From a virus, in the IMG/VR virus record IMGVR_UViG_3300009034_000086, positions 1 to 43,069 of that record: a DNA stretch of 43,069 nucleotides; one strand, written 5' to 3'. Each line of letters starts with the position of its first letter. Position 1 is the first letter of the stretch. Below the pieces are notes generated by a model that saw only the letters and a program-made list of their open reading frames with translations, made no database searches and was not told the origin of the DNA. Positions 32,122-40,376 of the stretch are shown here, in pieces. The translations under genes were made by a program, and so were the position numbers.

Positions 32122-33629
32122 ATTTGCCTCGTTACTGGAGCTTGCATAAAGTATCTTTCACCCCGTTGGGCAGGGCGTTGTGCATAATATTCTTCTTCAA
32201 CTCCAGAGATTTGTCTTGGTAGCCAAGCCTGAAAAGCCTGTTGCCTTCTTGCTGCCTCCGCTCTTGCCTCTTCTGGGGTAGCCGAACCTATAAGTGGCCC
32301 CACTTCAGCCTTGAATCTTGACTGTAGGCTAGGATATTTGCTTTCTATAAAACTGCTTAAGGCTCCTGAAAAATCCTGTTGCCTTTCCTTCCATTGAGCA
32401 AAAGCCCCACCATATTCAGGGGTTTCCTTATAACGCTCTCCTGCTGCGATTCGTGCTTCTTCATAGGATTCCTCTCTTCTCCTAGCAGCTTCTTCAGGCT
32501 CTAGGGCGTGTTCTATGATTTCTCGCTCTCTGGCGTACCGCTCCTCACGTCTCCTGGCAGCCTCTTCAGGAGTTAAGCCATATTCTATTTCTTCCCGTTC
32601 TCTAGTATATCTTTCCTCTCGCCTTCTGGCTGATTCTTCAGGGGTCAGCCCATACTCTATAACCTCCCGCTCCCTAGCGTATCTCTCTTCACGTCTCCTA
32701 GCTGCCTCTGAGGGGGGTAGAGCATATTCCTGTGCCAATGCCCACGCAGCATAGTATTCCTCGCTTCTATCAAACTTCTCTTTAGGAGTTAGAGAGTATT
32801 CTTCCTCTTCTAACTCTCTCGCCTTGTCTTCTTCATACAATAACTCCCATGCACCCAATTGTTCCTGTGCACGGTCATAATTAGCATAGAAATCCTGCTT
32901 ATCAATAGCGTACCAATCGTCAGGAACACCAAACTTAGACGCATACTTTTTATAGGTTTCAAATTCCCTATCCTGCTCCCTTTTTAGGGCATACCACTCT
33001 TCAGCATGGGCAAGGAAGTCCTCAAAATTTTTAGGAACAGGAAGACGACTACCTGCTGGCGTTTTGAGGTAATCCAAGTAATTCCTATAATCAGCTTCCT
33101 GCTCGGCTGTGGTCGTTGGCTTATCTTCTAGTTCCCTTAATGCCTCTTCATACCTCTGCATCAGAATATCCCTTGTGCGATTGTTTATCCCCTTTAATTG
33201 GTCGAGATACTCTTCAACAGTGAGGGATTCTCCTGTCTTTTCGTTATGTGCCGCTACCTGTTGGTCTAATCGTTCTTTTACTGTTTGTGCCACACTCACT
33301 TCAGGTGTTGCTGATGCAGTAGGTGAAGGAGCAGCAGGGGTAGGAGTTGTGGGAGTCGTTGGAGTAGGAGTAGTCGGAGTAGGCGTAGGTTTGGGCGTAG
33401 GTGCAGTAGGAGTAGGTTCTGCTGGAGTAGGGGTAGTTGGTTCAGTAGCAGTTTGTTTGGCAATCCATTCTTTAGCACTTACACCTGTTGGGGTGAATAC
33501 TGTATTCACAAAGCAATTATGACCCGCTTCACACCCTACTAAATCTGCTGCTGCTTGGGGGCTTTTGCATTCCTCTCCTGGGAAATAATACGTTTCACCC
33601 TTAAATCTAACCTTCCATACTTTAGCCAT
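32115..33629 (-). CDS. Internal virion protein with Thr-Pro linker and 24-aa repeats
   Basis: 504 residues. A compact N-terminus (VWKVRFKGETYYFPGEECKS, with C at 21, 33, 39) is followed by a Pro-Thr hinge at about 60-110, a helical part, and five 24-residue repeats at 277-396 (EYGLTPEESARRREERYTRE type), strongly helical and charged. The end (PRQISGVEEEYYAQRP) is polar. It lies between portal-side and giant internal genes, so it is probably an inner core or ejection protein. The start overlaps the 82-aa gene's end closely. Confidence 0.65.
   Translation of the reverse strand: MAKVWKVRFKGETYYFPGEECKSPQAAADLVGCEAGHNCFVNTVFTPTGVSAKEWIAKQTATEPTTPTPAEPTPTAPTPKPTPTPTTPTPTTPTTPTPAAPSPTASATPEVSVAQTVKERLDQQVAAHNEKTGESLTVEEYLDQLKGINNRTRDILMQRYEEALRELEDKPTTTAEQEADYRNYLDYLKTPAGSRLPVPKNFEDFLAHAEEWYALKREQDREFETYKKYASKFGVPDDWYAIDKQDFYANYDRAQEQLGAWELLYEEDKARELEEEEYSLTPKEKFDRSEEYYAAWALAQEYALPPSEAARRREERYAREREVIEYGLTPEESARRREERYTREREEIEYGLTPEEAARRREERYAREREIIEHALEPEEAARRREESYEEARIAAGERYKETPEYGGAFAQWKERQQDFSGALSSFIESKYPSLQSRFKAEVGPLIGSATPEEARAEAARRQQAFQAWLPRQISGVEEEYYAQRPAQRGERYFMQAPVTRQMW
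32442..32801. repeat. Five 72-bp repeats in the internal protein gene
   Basis: Each unit codes 24 residues. The copies at residues 277-300, 301-324, 325-348, 349-372 and 373-396 share E-(Y/H)-x-L-x-P and, in four, AARRREE. The first copy (EYSLTPKEKFDRSEEYYAAW) is degenerate. The middle three are nearly identical, pointing to recent expansion. Confidence 0.85.
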
Positions 33630-33878
33630 TTACAGCCAGCCTCCAAAAATATCTCTGGGTTTCTTTCTAAAAGGTTTATTCTCAGGGAGTCTCGTTTCGG
33701 ATTTAGAAGGTTGTCCTACTCTGTCATGTCGATCTTTAGTTCGAGGTAGATTAGACTGTGGCATCCTTGGCGTATTGTTAGCCGTAGGACTGATGATTCT
33801 TAAACCTTTAAGGGGCTTTCTAGCCCCCCTAAATCGTTCCGATAATCGTTCTCGCATATCTTCTATTGGGTTGTTCAT
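33630..33878 (-). CDS. Small basic protein, 82 aa
   Basis: MNNPIEDMRERLSERFRGAR and KPFRKKPRDIFGGWL; strongly basic and low in hydrophobic residues, likely unstructured or DNA-bound in the particle. Its ATG overlaps the portal gene's stop as ATGA and its stop touches the next gene's start, so the three are co-translated. No family recognised. Confidence 0.65.
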   Translation of the reverse strand: MNNPIEDMRERLSERFRGARKPLKGLRIISPTANNTPRMPQSNLPRTKDRHDRVGQPSKSETRLPENKPFRKKPRDIFGGWL

Positions 33879-35530
33879 GGTGCTCCTTGTGGCGGAGGAG
33901 TTCCAGTTGGTACTCCGCCTGGTGCTCCGCCTGGTGCTCCGCCTTGCATCATCCCTTGAAGCATTTGTTGTTTCTGTATCTCTAACATACCTAACTGCTC
34001 TTTCATCATTTCCGCTTCTTCAAACATTTCTAATTCCAGATAGGTCTTAATTAACTTCTTTAGTTTCATTTCGGGAATTTCAGCCTCGACTTCCTCCATG
34101 TCCATCTTTAATATCTCAGCAGGAACATCTGGCTCGTCCATCTCTTGTTCCATAACGCTTTCACGGCTCTTTAACCTGAGTTGCATGAGCATTTGTGCCC
34201 TTTGTAACCGGGCTTCCTCATCATAGACATCCTGCCTTATTAAAGTGGCGTTAACATAAAAGTCATTATCTAAGAGGTTGGGCTTCATGTCATAAGTTTG
34301 ATATTCCCCATTAACTACCGTTTGAACAGGGATAGTTAGTTTCTGGGAAACAATCTGCCTTTTAGAAGCTCGGCAAATTCGAGTAAACATCTTATTTAGT
34401 GAGTCTACTCTAGGGGTTTCGACATCCATCTTGTCTTGCCCTAGAATTCTAAGGGCTGCTCCAGAGTGGGCGGGTTTGTCAGGGCTTAATTCGGTATAAG
34501 TCGCCCTTTGAATACCTGTTGATATATCCCCCATCATGGTTAGAACGCTTTGGGGAATATCTTTTATCTCCATGCTTTTTAGTGTCACGGCATCTGTATG
34601 ATTAATGATGGCGTTTGGATAAAACGATAGTTCCTGCTCCTCTACTCTTTCGTCAGAACCTTCTCGCCGTATAGCTTCAATAGGAGCTTTTGCCAAAAGG
34701 TGAGCATGATGAGCCGTAATAGAACGCAACAGATTTAGATTCCTAAATGGGACTTTTACATGGTCGAATATGCTCTGTCCCCATGCGGTTACATCCGTAC
34801 CCTCGCTAGTGATAGCTTTCGGCCCCAGAGTTACAGGTTGTATGATTATCGGAGTTTCCCCGAAAGGATGCTTCCACGCTTTCCCTAACTGCTCCTTACC
34901 CTTGGTTAAATATCGGACATTGTGCTCTCTGTCCCAATAATCGGAAACTGAAACGCCCTTGCCTTCTAAATCTTCTGTAACTTCTTTGCCGTATTCAGCT
35001 TCTATACTTGCAGGACTACGAAATGTCTCATAACAAGCCCATGCTAAGCCTTCGCTATCAAAGCTGAAGGTCAAGAATCGTGGGTTTAGCGGAAGATAAT
35101 CCCAAATGAGTTTATCCCCTTTCCTGTAAACGCATACTCTAACTGCAATTCTCCCCAAAACTACTGCCTGCCATGTGGCACTCGAAAGTAACGAGGCATC
35201 CCCGATATTAGATAATCGTTCATCCGCCATCTCAAAGCCGTGATAATACATCCTCTCTTCCTGATTGGCGGTTGTTACCGCATCAGGGTTGGATAACGGA
35301 GTAGGCGGTAACACATGAACATCTAATCGGGAACGGTTTAATGAAGCCTGTACCCTAAGAGCCAGAGCGGTCATCTCCGTTCCTGTGATATTTATAGCCA
35401 TCTTGTGAGTGTCAAAGCTCTGCTCTTTGCCAGCCCACAAGTCGTAATTTTCTTCGTCTTTAGTAAATAACTCTTGTAGTTGTCTCTTTCGTTTTTCTAC
35501 TTTGTCATGTATCTTGTCTATGTCACGCAT
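33875..35530 (-). CDS. Portal protein
   Basis: 551 residues with the features of podovirus portals: N-terminal helix (DKIHDKVEKRKRQLQELFTK), KMAINITGTEMTALALRVQA, WQAVVLGRIAVRVCVYRKGD, WDYLPLNPRFLTFSFDSEGL and a long helical C-terminal part with MTMMGDISTGIQRATYT-like stem residues, ending in a Gly/Pro tail (GGAPGGAPGGVP). The portal forms the twelve-fold ring through which DNA is packaged and ejected. Located directly after the terminase block, as expected. No good ribosome binding site is obvious; ATG 35530 is the first in frame. Confidence 0.8.
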   Translation of the reverse strand: MRDIDKIHDKVEKRKRQLQELFTKDEENYDLWAGKEQSFDTHKMAINITGTEMTALALRVQASLNRSRLDVHVLPPTPLSNPDAVTTANQEERMYYHGFEMADERLSNIGDASLLSSATWQAVVLGRIAVRVCVYRKGDKLIWDYLPLNPRFLTFSFDSEGLAWACYETFRSPASIEAEYGKEVTEDLEGKGVSVSDYWDREHNVRYLTKGKEQLGKAWKHPFGETPIIIQPVTLGPKAITSEGTDVTAWGQSIFDHVKVPFRNLNLLRSITAHHAHLLAKAPIEAIRREGSDERVEEQELSFYPNAIINHTDAVTLKSMEIKDIPQSVLTMMGDISTGIQRATYTELSPDKPAHSGAALRILGQDKMDVETPRVDSLNKMFTRICRASKRQIVSQKLTIPVQTVVNGEYQTYDMKPNLLDNDFYVNATLIRQDVYDEEARLQRAQMLMQLRLKSRESVMEQEMDEPDVPAEILKMDMEEVEAEIPEMKLKKLIKTYLELEMFEEAEMMKEQLGMLEIQKQQMLQGMMQGGAPGGAPGGVPTGTPPPQGAP

Positions 35531-35547
35531 TTAATACCCCTTAGCCT

Positions 35548-35709
35548 TTAATGCTTTGAACGGTTAATTTCGAAAGCCACATATGATATTGATTGCACAT
35601 CGAAAGGTAAAAATGTGCCAATGGTATCAATAGGAAGGAATTTTGATTTCTTTATTTCCTCTCTTTTCAACCTTCGCTTGGCTCTTTGGCTTTTTCTACT
35701 TCTAGGCAT
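35548..35709 (-). CDS. Small basic protein, 53 aa
   Basis: ATG 35709 to TAA 35548: MPRSRKSQRAKRRLKREEIK then SKFLPIDTIGTFLPFDVQSI. The N-terminal half is strongly basic, the second half hydrophobic/polar. It lies between terminase and portal. No family recognised; DNA binding is possible. Confidence 0.5.
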   Translation of the reverse strand: MPRSRKSQRAKRRLKREEIKKSKFLPIDTIGTFLPFDVQSISYVAFEINRSKH

Positions 35710-35764
35710 AGTCCTATCCCGAATCAACTCTTAATGTTTCGAACGCTTGGAGGAGGTTAACTTT

Positions 35765-35791
35765 TTGAAAATCAATGTGTCTATATATAAT
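35765..35791 (+). promoter_or_regulatory. Rightward promoter with perfect TATAAT
   Basis: TTGAAA (35765-35770), 15-bp spacer, TATAAT (35786-35791), directly before a GAGGAGG ribosome binding site. The spacer is 1-2 bp short of ideal. Confidence 0.55.
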
Positions 35792-35803
35792 GAGGAGGTA
35801 TTT

Positions 35804-35941
35804 ATGAAACTTAAGAAAGTTAAAGTTAAATCTCTCGAAGGGAAAACAATTAAAAGGATTGTAGATTACCCCAAATTTATACTTTTTCACTTTACTGATG
35901 GCACATCCTATATCATTTTTCATGAAAGACTATTAGCTTAG
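35804..35941 (+). CDS. Small basic protein, 45 aa, opposite strand
   Basis: Starts MKLKKVKVKSLEGKTIKRIV at ATG 35804, behind GAGGAGG; an upstream TTG frame is less likely. Second half FILFHFTDGTSYIIFHE reads as strands. It ends by overlapping the terminase stop by three bases, tail to tail. Own promoter. No family recognised; moron-like placement. Confidence 0.6.
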   Translation: MKLKKVKVKSLEGKTIKRIVDYPKFILFHFTDGTSYIIFHERLLA

Positions 35942-37377
35942 CCTCGCCAACTTGGCGGATAACTTACTGTTATCTTCTGAGAATCACCTTTAAATTGAGT
36001 AAACCCGAAATTTGCCTTACACGCAGCCATAACCAAGTCGTCATGTGAGCCTTCGGCTGCCTGCATTTTGCCGTTTTCGTCTAACTGAAAGGCGAATAAT
36101 TCCTCGATTGCCGGCTTGTAATGTATCTTCAAGCCCTCTCTGATGGCTTTTTCGAGGCTTACAAGGTCGAAATCCCTTGTTTTTCGGCTCTCGATATAGC
36201 CTAACTTCTCTCTTTTCTTGTCAGAGCAGTAAATCTTGCCCCTGTCATACCCTAGAGAGAGAATAGCCTCTAAAAACATCAGTCCCCAAGGGTCTGCACC
36301 GCATATTATTCGGGGAACCCAGTATTCTTTGAGTAATTCGTGGCTCATAAAGGCAAAAGTGTCGGGTAAAATCATGTTTGAGTGGATAACGGCGATTAAT
36401 TCCCGCCTTAAACCGTCTCTTCCCTCTATCCAACAGACTGAATAGTCTCCTCCTCTGCCTTCTGCCATGTCCACACCCACTATATACTGGACTCCAACCT
36501 TCGGACGGTGGTATATATGGGTTACACCCTGTCTGATTTCTTCTTCTTTTAAGGCTTGGGTCTGTAGTTTCTGTAAAATCTCAGCGTCAAAGACAGTTCT
36601 ACCCGTTGTTGGGGATAACGCTTCCGCTTCCGTAGCGGGATAATCAGCATGAACCTGCCATTCTAAGTAATAATCTCTTTTAACACGCTCTAGCCACTCT
36701 TCATTTCGATTAGGAACTGCGTCCCAGGGAATGAAGATTGGATAGAAGTTGTTATTGCCAGCTTTTGCCTCTCTCCAGAGAACCTTAAAGTGAGAGTCTA
36801 ATTTAATAGGATTAGCGGTAGAGACGACAACCCCGTGTGCCCCAGCGTCTATTGTGGGTTTCAGGTGTGCCCAGTTTTCAGGAGCGTTAGGATGGAACTC
36901 ATTTTCGTCCCATATTACTAACGAAGCCGTTTCACCAACCCCTGCAAACTCCGTTGAGGGTAGAGTGTGTATCCTAGAATGCCTGCCAGGGAAGGAAATC
37001 GAGAACGCACTGTCCGCACCTGTTTTTAGTTGAAGGTGTTTCGGTAGTTGAGAATAGACAAACTTCGCCTTTCTTAATAGTTCTTTGGCTTCGTCCTCTC
37101 CTTTGGAAATCATAATGACGTTAGCACCAGTTTTCATGCACCAGAGGATAGAAAGTGCTGCTAAAGTCCACGAAACCCCTATCTGTTTACTTTTTAAAAC
37201 AATAACCTGCGGATGTTCGTAAATGGCTTTGATAAACTCTTCTAAATGTGGCCACATCTCGTATTTAATAATCTGATTCGTGGTCGCATCCAGAATCTTA
37301 ACGTGCTCAAAGAACTTTAAGGGGTCTTTTATGTCTATGTATTGACCGATTTGTTCAATTACTGAGAGTTCAGGCAT
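35938..37377 (-). CDS. terL: Terminase large subunit
   Basis: 479 residues. Packaging ATPase: Walker A VLKSKQIGVSWTL (60-72), Walker B SLVIWDENEF (152-161), coupling motif VVVSTANP. C-terminal nuclease with RNaseH-like metal residues: IVGVDMAEGRGGDYSV (299-314; D303 and D311) and SHDDLVMA near 450. It cuts concatemers and pumps DNA into the head through the portal. Full length for the family. Upstream sequences lack a clear ribosome binding site; the start ATG follows a TAA directly. Confidence 0.95.
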   Translation of the reverse strand: MPELSVIEQIGQYIDIKDPLKFFEHVKILDATTNQIIKYEMWPHLEEFIKAIYEHPQVIVLKSKQIGVSWTLAALSILWCMKTGANVIMISKGEDEAKELLRKAKFVYSQLPKHLQLKTGADSAFSISFPGRHSRIHTLPSTEFAGVGETASLVIWDENEFHPNAPENWAHLKPTIDAGAHGVVVSTANPIKLDSHFKVLWREAKAGNNNFYPIFIPWDAVPNRNEEWLERVKRDYYLEWQVHADYPATEAEALSPTTGRTVFDAEILQKLQTQALKEEEIRQGVTHIYHRPKVGVQYIVGVDMAEGRGGDYSVCWIEGRDGLRRELIAVIHSNMILPDTFAFMSHELLKEYWVPRIICGADPWGLMFLEAILSLGYDRGKIYCSDKKREKLGYIESRKTRDFDLVSLEKAIREGLKIHYKPAIEELFAFQLDENGKMQAAEGSHDDLVMAACKANFGFTQFKGDSQKITVSYPPSWRG

Positions 37378-37378
37378 A

Positions 37379-37612
37379 TTAATTAACGCTTGTATAAGTC
37401 CAATCTACGCCATCTATGGTTGTCCCGATTGTATCGGGACTAACGGCATATAAAGGTAATTCCTCAACCCTTTTAAGTTCACAGGTTATATCAACCCTTA
37501 ATGGTTTCGGGACAGTTTTATTACCATAGAAAAATCCCTCTTTATCCCAATGGTCTATTTCCTTCTTGAATTTACAGACATCTTGCTTTATACAATCTTC
37601 ACAGATTTTCAT
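37379..37612 (-). CDS. Hypothetical Cys-start protein, 77 aa
   Basis: MKICEDCIKQDVCKFKKEI gives C-x2-C-x5-C and later TCELKRVEEL, a possible zinc site. The remainder is polar with a loop rich in Asp and Gly (PDTIGTTIDGVDW) that contains a GTCCCGAT palindrome. AGGAGTGTAA before ATG 37612. It lies directly upstream of terL. Not a typical small terminase. No family recognised. Confidence 0.6.
   Translation of the reverse strand: MKICEDCIKQDVCKFKKEIDHWDKEGFFYGNKTVPKPLRVDITCELKRVEELPLYAVSPDTIGTTIDGVDWTYTSVN
37422..37440. repeat. Perfect 8-bp inverted repeat in coding sequence
   Basis: GTCCCGAT-TGT-ATCGGGAC within the 77-aa gene. Only one copy was found here. Sequences of this form occur as dispersed palindromes in some bacterial chromosomes, which I cannot check here. 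Confidence 0.6.
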
Positions 37613-37654
37613 TTACACTCCTAATTGTTAATAATAGCCTCTCAGGGCTTTAAT

Positions 37655-38062
37655 TTATTTTTTTAATGCTTCATTAACAGCCGCCGCAACCGCAGCAGCA
37701 ATCGCATCTTTGAAAATCGGTGTGTGTGAGACTAACTGTGCTACCTCGTCAACGTTCCACTGTCTGTCAATAGCTAAATCACTATGACGTACTGCCTGTT
37801 TCCCAACCATGTTAGCTGTCTCAACTGCGTTCTGGAGAGCTTGCGTTGATATACTCTGATTGTTATTAAAATGGCTCTGTGCATCACTTAGAATCTTCTG
37901 GACATATGATTGATTCTGCTCTATCCCCGTCAGCCCCGCCTGCTGGTATTCATCATATGTCCTCTTCATGTTGGCAAGTGTGAAATCAAATAACGCCTTC
38001 ATGTTGGCTGCCCATGATTCATCTTTGCCTGTTTCAAATTCTCTTTCGCCTTTTCCGTTCAT
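37655..38062 (-). CDS. Helical hypothetical protein, 135 aa
   Basis: Wholly helical pattern: WAANMKALFDFTLANMKRTY, QSYVQKILSDAQSHFNN, and an Ala-rich C-terminus (FKDAIAAAVAAAVNEALKK). AGGAGGATTATAT lies before the ATG. Similar proteins occur around phage terminase genes as structural or assembly parts. A small terminase is conceivable but the motifs are weaker than for the 39606-40001 gene. Confidence 0.6.
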   Translation of the reverse strand: MNGKGEREFETGKDESWAANMKALFDFTLANMKRTYDEYQQAGLTGIEQNQSYVQKILSDAQSHFNNNQSISTQALQNAVETANMVGKQAVRHSDLAIDRQWNVDEVAQLVSHTPIFKDAIAAAVAAAVNEALKK

Positions 38063-38074
38063 ATATAATCCTCC

Positions 38075-38245
38075 TTATTTCGCCCTGAGAGGCTTACTAT
38101 CTCTTCTCGCTATACTCCTTACATAGTAGTCAAGAGCATATTGCATTAACATAAACGATAACGTGGTGTCGGAAATCCCTAACTTCTCTTTGGCGTCCTT
38201 TATCATCCTCTGTATCCAACGGTGGAATTCGTCTATATTCTCCAT
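38075..38245 (-). CDS. Small helical protein, 56 aa
   Basis: MENIDEFHRWIQRMIKDAKE then LGISDTTLSFMLMQYALDYY, two helices with a turn; the ending is basic (SIARRDSKPLRAK). Start placed at ATG 38245; a TTG at 38260 would add five residues. Could be a ribbon- or helix-type DNA-binding protein. No family recognised. Confidence 0.55.
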   Translation of the reverse strand: MENIDEFHRWIQRMIKDAKEKLGISDTTLSFMLMQYALDYYVRSIARRDSKPLRAK

Positions 38246-38274
38246 AATAAGTAATTCCAATTCTAGAGTTAGTG

Positions 38275-38775
38275 TTATATATAGAAACCCTGTTGTAATT
38301 TACGTTCTACTGTACAAATTGTGTCGTTGTGGTCACTACCATGACAAACAAGTAGTATTTCAATGATTCTGAAACCTAGTTTCTTGCCAATACCAACTGA
38401 GTTCCAACCACAAGAAATAGAAACCCCTCCAGTTTTAACAAGTGGAGCTATCAGTGACTTATATTGCCCTCGTTTATAACCAAGCAAAGCATCGTCTTGT
38501 TCCATGTGTCTGCCAACCGAGTTATAAGATTCCTTGACTTGGCGTGGAGTATAAGGTGGGTCAAATAATACTCCCTGGTATTGTCCCTGTAGCATTTTCA
38601 GGAAATCAAGAGCATCCAGATGGTATGTTGTGGGCATTTCAGGATTAAGGTCATTAGTAAATTCGGCTGGTGAATACATTCCTGCAAATGGGTCAATCCA
38701 GCCCTTTCCATCACCCACATAACGAGCTACAAGTTCAGCAATCGGCGGTATCTTAAAAGTCCACTTATTGGGCAT
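38275..38775 (-). CDS. DNA adenine/N4-type methyltransferase, short
   Basis: About 166 residues. WTFKIPPIAELVARYVGDGK, GWIDPFAGMYSPAEFTND (D-P-F-A-G, the SAM-binding motif), HLDALDFLKML, GVLFDPPYTPRQVKESY (DPPY catalytic motif), then GGVSISCGWNS and FRIIEILLVCHGSDHND. The order fits amino-methyltransferases acting on DNA; phage forms guard the genome from restriction or mark it. ATG 38775 is preferred because the family begins close to the first motif; GTG 38799 would add eight residues. It has no recognisable target domain. Confidence 0.8.
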   Translation of the reverse strand: MPNKWTFKIPPIAELVARYVGDGKGWIDPFAGMYSPAEFTNDLNPEMPTTYHLDALDFLKMLQGQYQGVLFDPPYTPRQVKESYNSVGRHMEQDDALLGYKRGQYKSLIAPLVKTGGVSISCGWNSVGIGKKLGFRIIEILLVCHGSDHNDTICTVERKLQQGFYI

Positions 38776-38868
38776 CGCCCATACCCTATTAATAATCACA
38801 ACTTTACATAACTCCCTTTTCTAATTTCTAACTCAGCGTTATATATAGGCGGTTTCACACTATTCGCA

Positions 38869-38931
38869 TTGGTTGTTTTTATTGGTATGGGTATTGTTGT
38901 TATTGGTTGTTGATGTTAGTGTTGGTTAAGG
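38869..38931. repeat. TTG/GTT-rich low-complexity stretch
   Basis: A run of ATTGGT, TTGTTG and similar units; read leftward it is an AAC/CAA-rich, structure-free strip between the 39-aa membrane gene and the methyltransferase. Such A/C-rich leaders can keep mRNA open. No reliable gene in this gap. Confidence 0.5.
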
Positions 38932-38962
38932 AAGTCCAGGTCTGTGTCTATCTTGTATTTAT

Positions 38963-39082
38963 CTACTCCTTGCGAATCACAGAGGTAATGGCTATAATAA
39001 TCACTACCACCAGAATGAACATCAATATTCCCGCCCATGCTGGCCACTCTGAAATGTAAGCTAAAATATCTCCTACTGTCAT
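38963..39082 (-). CDS. Single-pass membrane protein, 39 aa
   Basis: ATG 39082 to TAG 38963. MTVGDILAYISEWPAWAGIL leads into the helix MFILVVVIIIAITSV and ends in basic RKE. AGGGGTAGAT before the ATG fits a ribosome binding site. Size and topology resemble small holins or phage membrane factors; no family recognised. Confidence 0.6.
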   Translation of the reverse strand: MTVGDILAYISEWPAWAGILMFILVVVIIIAITSVIRKE

Positions 39083-39090
39083 ATCTACCC

Positions 39091-39282
39091 CTATTCAACT
39101 GAGTATAGAGCTTGAATCCTCTACCGACTTCCGCTCCCCTTGCTTGCACCGGGCCCTCCTCGACCACCAAACCCTCCTGGCGGATAACTTCCCCCACTTG
39201 ACTTACCCCCACTTGACTTATCGCCACCACTCTTACTTCCACTATTCTTACTCATAATTTCCCTCCTATTCAACTGAGTATA
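39091..39282. repeat. 17-bp direct repeat before two small genes
   Basis: CTATTCAACTGAGTATA occurs at 39091-39107 and 39266-39282, each 10-15 bases upstream of a start codon on the minus strand, where it reads TATACTCAGTTGAATAG. It holds a TATACT box and could be a repeated promoter/leader element. Confidence 0.6.
39121..39255 (-). CDS. Gly/Ser-rich protein, 44 aa
   Basis: ATG 39255 to TAG 39121, preceded by TAGGAGGGAAAT. MSKNSGSKSGGDKSSGGKSS, then GGFGGRGGPGASKG: nearly all Gly, Ser and Lys. Likely unstructured; such peptides serve as linkers or nucleic-acid binders. Clear ribosome binding site makes it a real gene despite low complexity. Confidence 0.6.
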   Translation of the reverse strand: MSKNSGSKSGGDKSSGGKSSGGSYPPGGFGGRGGPGASKGSGSR

Positions 39283-39301
39283 ATCTGTCTTATACGCAAT
39301 C

Positions 39302-39643
39302 TTACGATGTAACCTCTAGTAAATCACCTATCGTTAACAGGTCTATCCCCCCTAATGTCACGTCTTTAGCATATTCGGGATGATGCGAGGACTGAAAAGA
39401 CTGGCATATTGCCTCTAATCTAGGCCTCCAGAACTTCTTATCAGTGAGCTTGTACAGGATGTCGGGATATGTCACGCCTTTTGTCAGGCCCATTTCCCCA
39501 GCATCTATCTCATCATAAAGCTCACCATGAGCGTCCACTCCCATTTCCTCTAGTGTTACGCCTTTTGTTACGCCTTTTCTTTCCCTGTAACGCCTCATGC
39601 GTTCCTTACTCGCTTCCCGTGCTTTCGCTTTGTTCTTGTACAT
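39302..39643 (-). CDS. Hypothetical basic N-terminal protein, 113 aa
   Basis: MYKNKAKAREASKERMRRYR then ERKGVTKGVTLEEMG, followed by a mixed region (YPDILYKLTDKKFWRPRLEA, ICQSFQSSHHPEYAKDVTLG). Basic starts of this kind occur on phage DNA-binding proteins. GGAGGGTAATA before ATG 39643. It overlaps the end of the probable small terminase gene. No family recognised. Confidence 0.6.
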   Translation of the reverse strand: MYKNKAKAREASKERMRRYRERKGVTKGVTLEEMGVDAHGELYDEIDAGEMGLTKGVTYPDILYKLTDKKFWRPRLEAICQSFQSSHHPEYAKDVTLGGIDLLTIGDLLEVTS

Positions 39644-40001
39644 TATTACCCTCCATTAATAATTTAATCTCAGGTTTGTATATCTCTACTATCTGAGGGA
39701 GATACCTATGTAATACCGTTTCTATCTGGTCTGCACTTAACTGAATAGTCTCAGTTATATCTACTTGAACCTGTTGAGGAACTCGTCCTCGTTTCCTATT
39801 AAGAAGCTCAAGGGCACTCTGTAAGGCTACTGTGTCTGCTGTGTAAGCTCCTGTATTCCTTAAACAATAAGGGCAGACAACTTCTTTACCCTTAGCCCAT
39901 GTTCTAAGACTGTCTATAATCTCGTAGTCGTCAATGCTCTCTATAGCGTCTTTAAATAAGCGTTTTGGGAGCTTTTTTCTACCAGAACCTATACCACCCA
40001 T
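39606..40001 (-). CDS. Probable terminase small subunit
   Basis: 131 residues. MGGIGSGRKKLPKRLFKDAI as a basic Gly-rich head, a CPYCLRNTG motif (C-x2-C at about 43-46), and LQSALELLNRKRGRVPQQVQ with VDITETIQLSADQIETVLHR, which resembles the C-terminal part of phage small terminases (ALELL..R.GRVPQ.V.V...). This subunit recognises phage DNA and brings TerL to it. Gene order (upstream of terL, same strand) agrees, but eight other small genes lie between. A plain DNA-binding protein is the alternative. Confidence 0.55.
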   Translation of the reverse strand: MGGIGSGRKKLPKRLFKDAIESIDDYEIIDSLRTWAKGKEVVCPYCLRNTGAYTADTVALQSALELLNRKRGRVPQQVQVDITETIQLSADQIETVLHRYLPQIVEIYKPEIKLLMEGNNVQEQSESTGSE

Positions 40002-40088
40002 TCACTTATACCTTCTAACACGATAAAAAGATTCATTAGCTTTAAGAAAGTTTATAAAATGATGCAAGGGACAGCTAATAACCTCCTT

Positions 40089-40328
40089 TTAGTTTATTAT
40101 TCCTCCCAGTACATATTTCTCTAATTTTTGGGCTACTTTTATTAAATCGTCGGTCGTTCGGTCAGTTGGATATTGTACTTTCCAATTAGTGCTTTTATCT
40201 TGCCTGGGTACTCTATCCTCCTCCCATTTTTGCCCACAATAAGGGTCAGATAGAACAGTTTGAAACGCCCACTCCCTCACCCCAACAATTAAGCGGTCTA
40301 CATCTGTTATATTTATAGTTTTATCCAT
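40089..40328 (-). CDS. Hypothetical protein, 79 aa
   Basis: MDKTINITDVDRLIVGVREW and DDLIKVAQKLEKYVLGGIIN, with a polar middle (KWEEDRVPRQDKSTNWKVQY). Helix at each end. No family or motif recognised. No strong ribosome binding site visible before ATG 40328. Confidence 0.5.
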   Translation of the reverse strand: MDKTINITDVDRLIVGVREWAFQTVLSDPYCGQKWEEDRVPRQDKSTNWKVQYPTDRTTDDLIKVAQKLEKYVLGGIIN

Positions 40329-40376
40329 ATTGATTTAACCGCCCTTGCATCCTGTAAGCTAACTATTTTGATTTAT

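Noticed and set aside
38820-38920. Plus-strand hydrophobic frame ending MGIVVIGC
   Set aside because: No start codon precedes the hydrophobic part; the run comes from GTT/ATT-rich DNA.
38916-39242. 108-aa minus-strand frame rich in Val/Gly
   Set aside because: Two smaller frames in another phase (38963-39082 and 39121-39255) each have a good ribosome binding site and sensible products.
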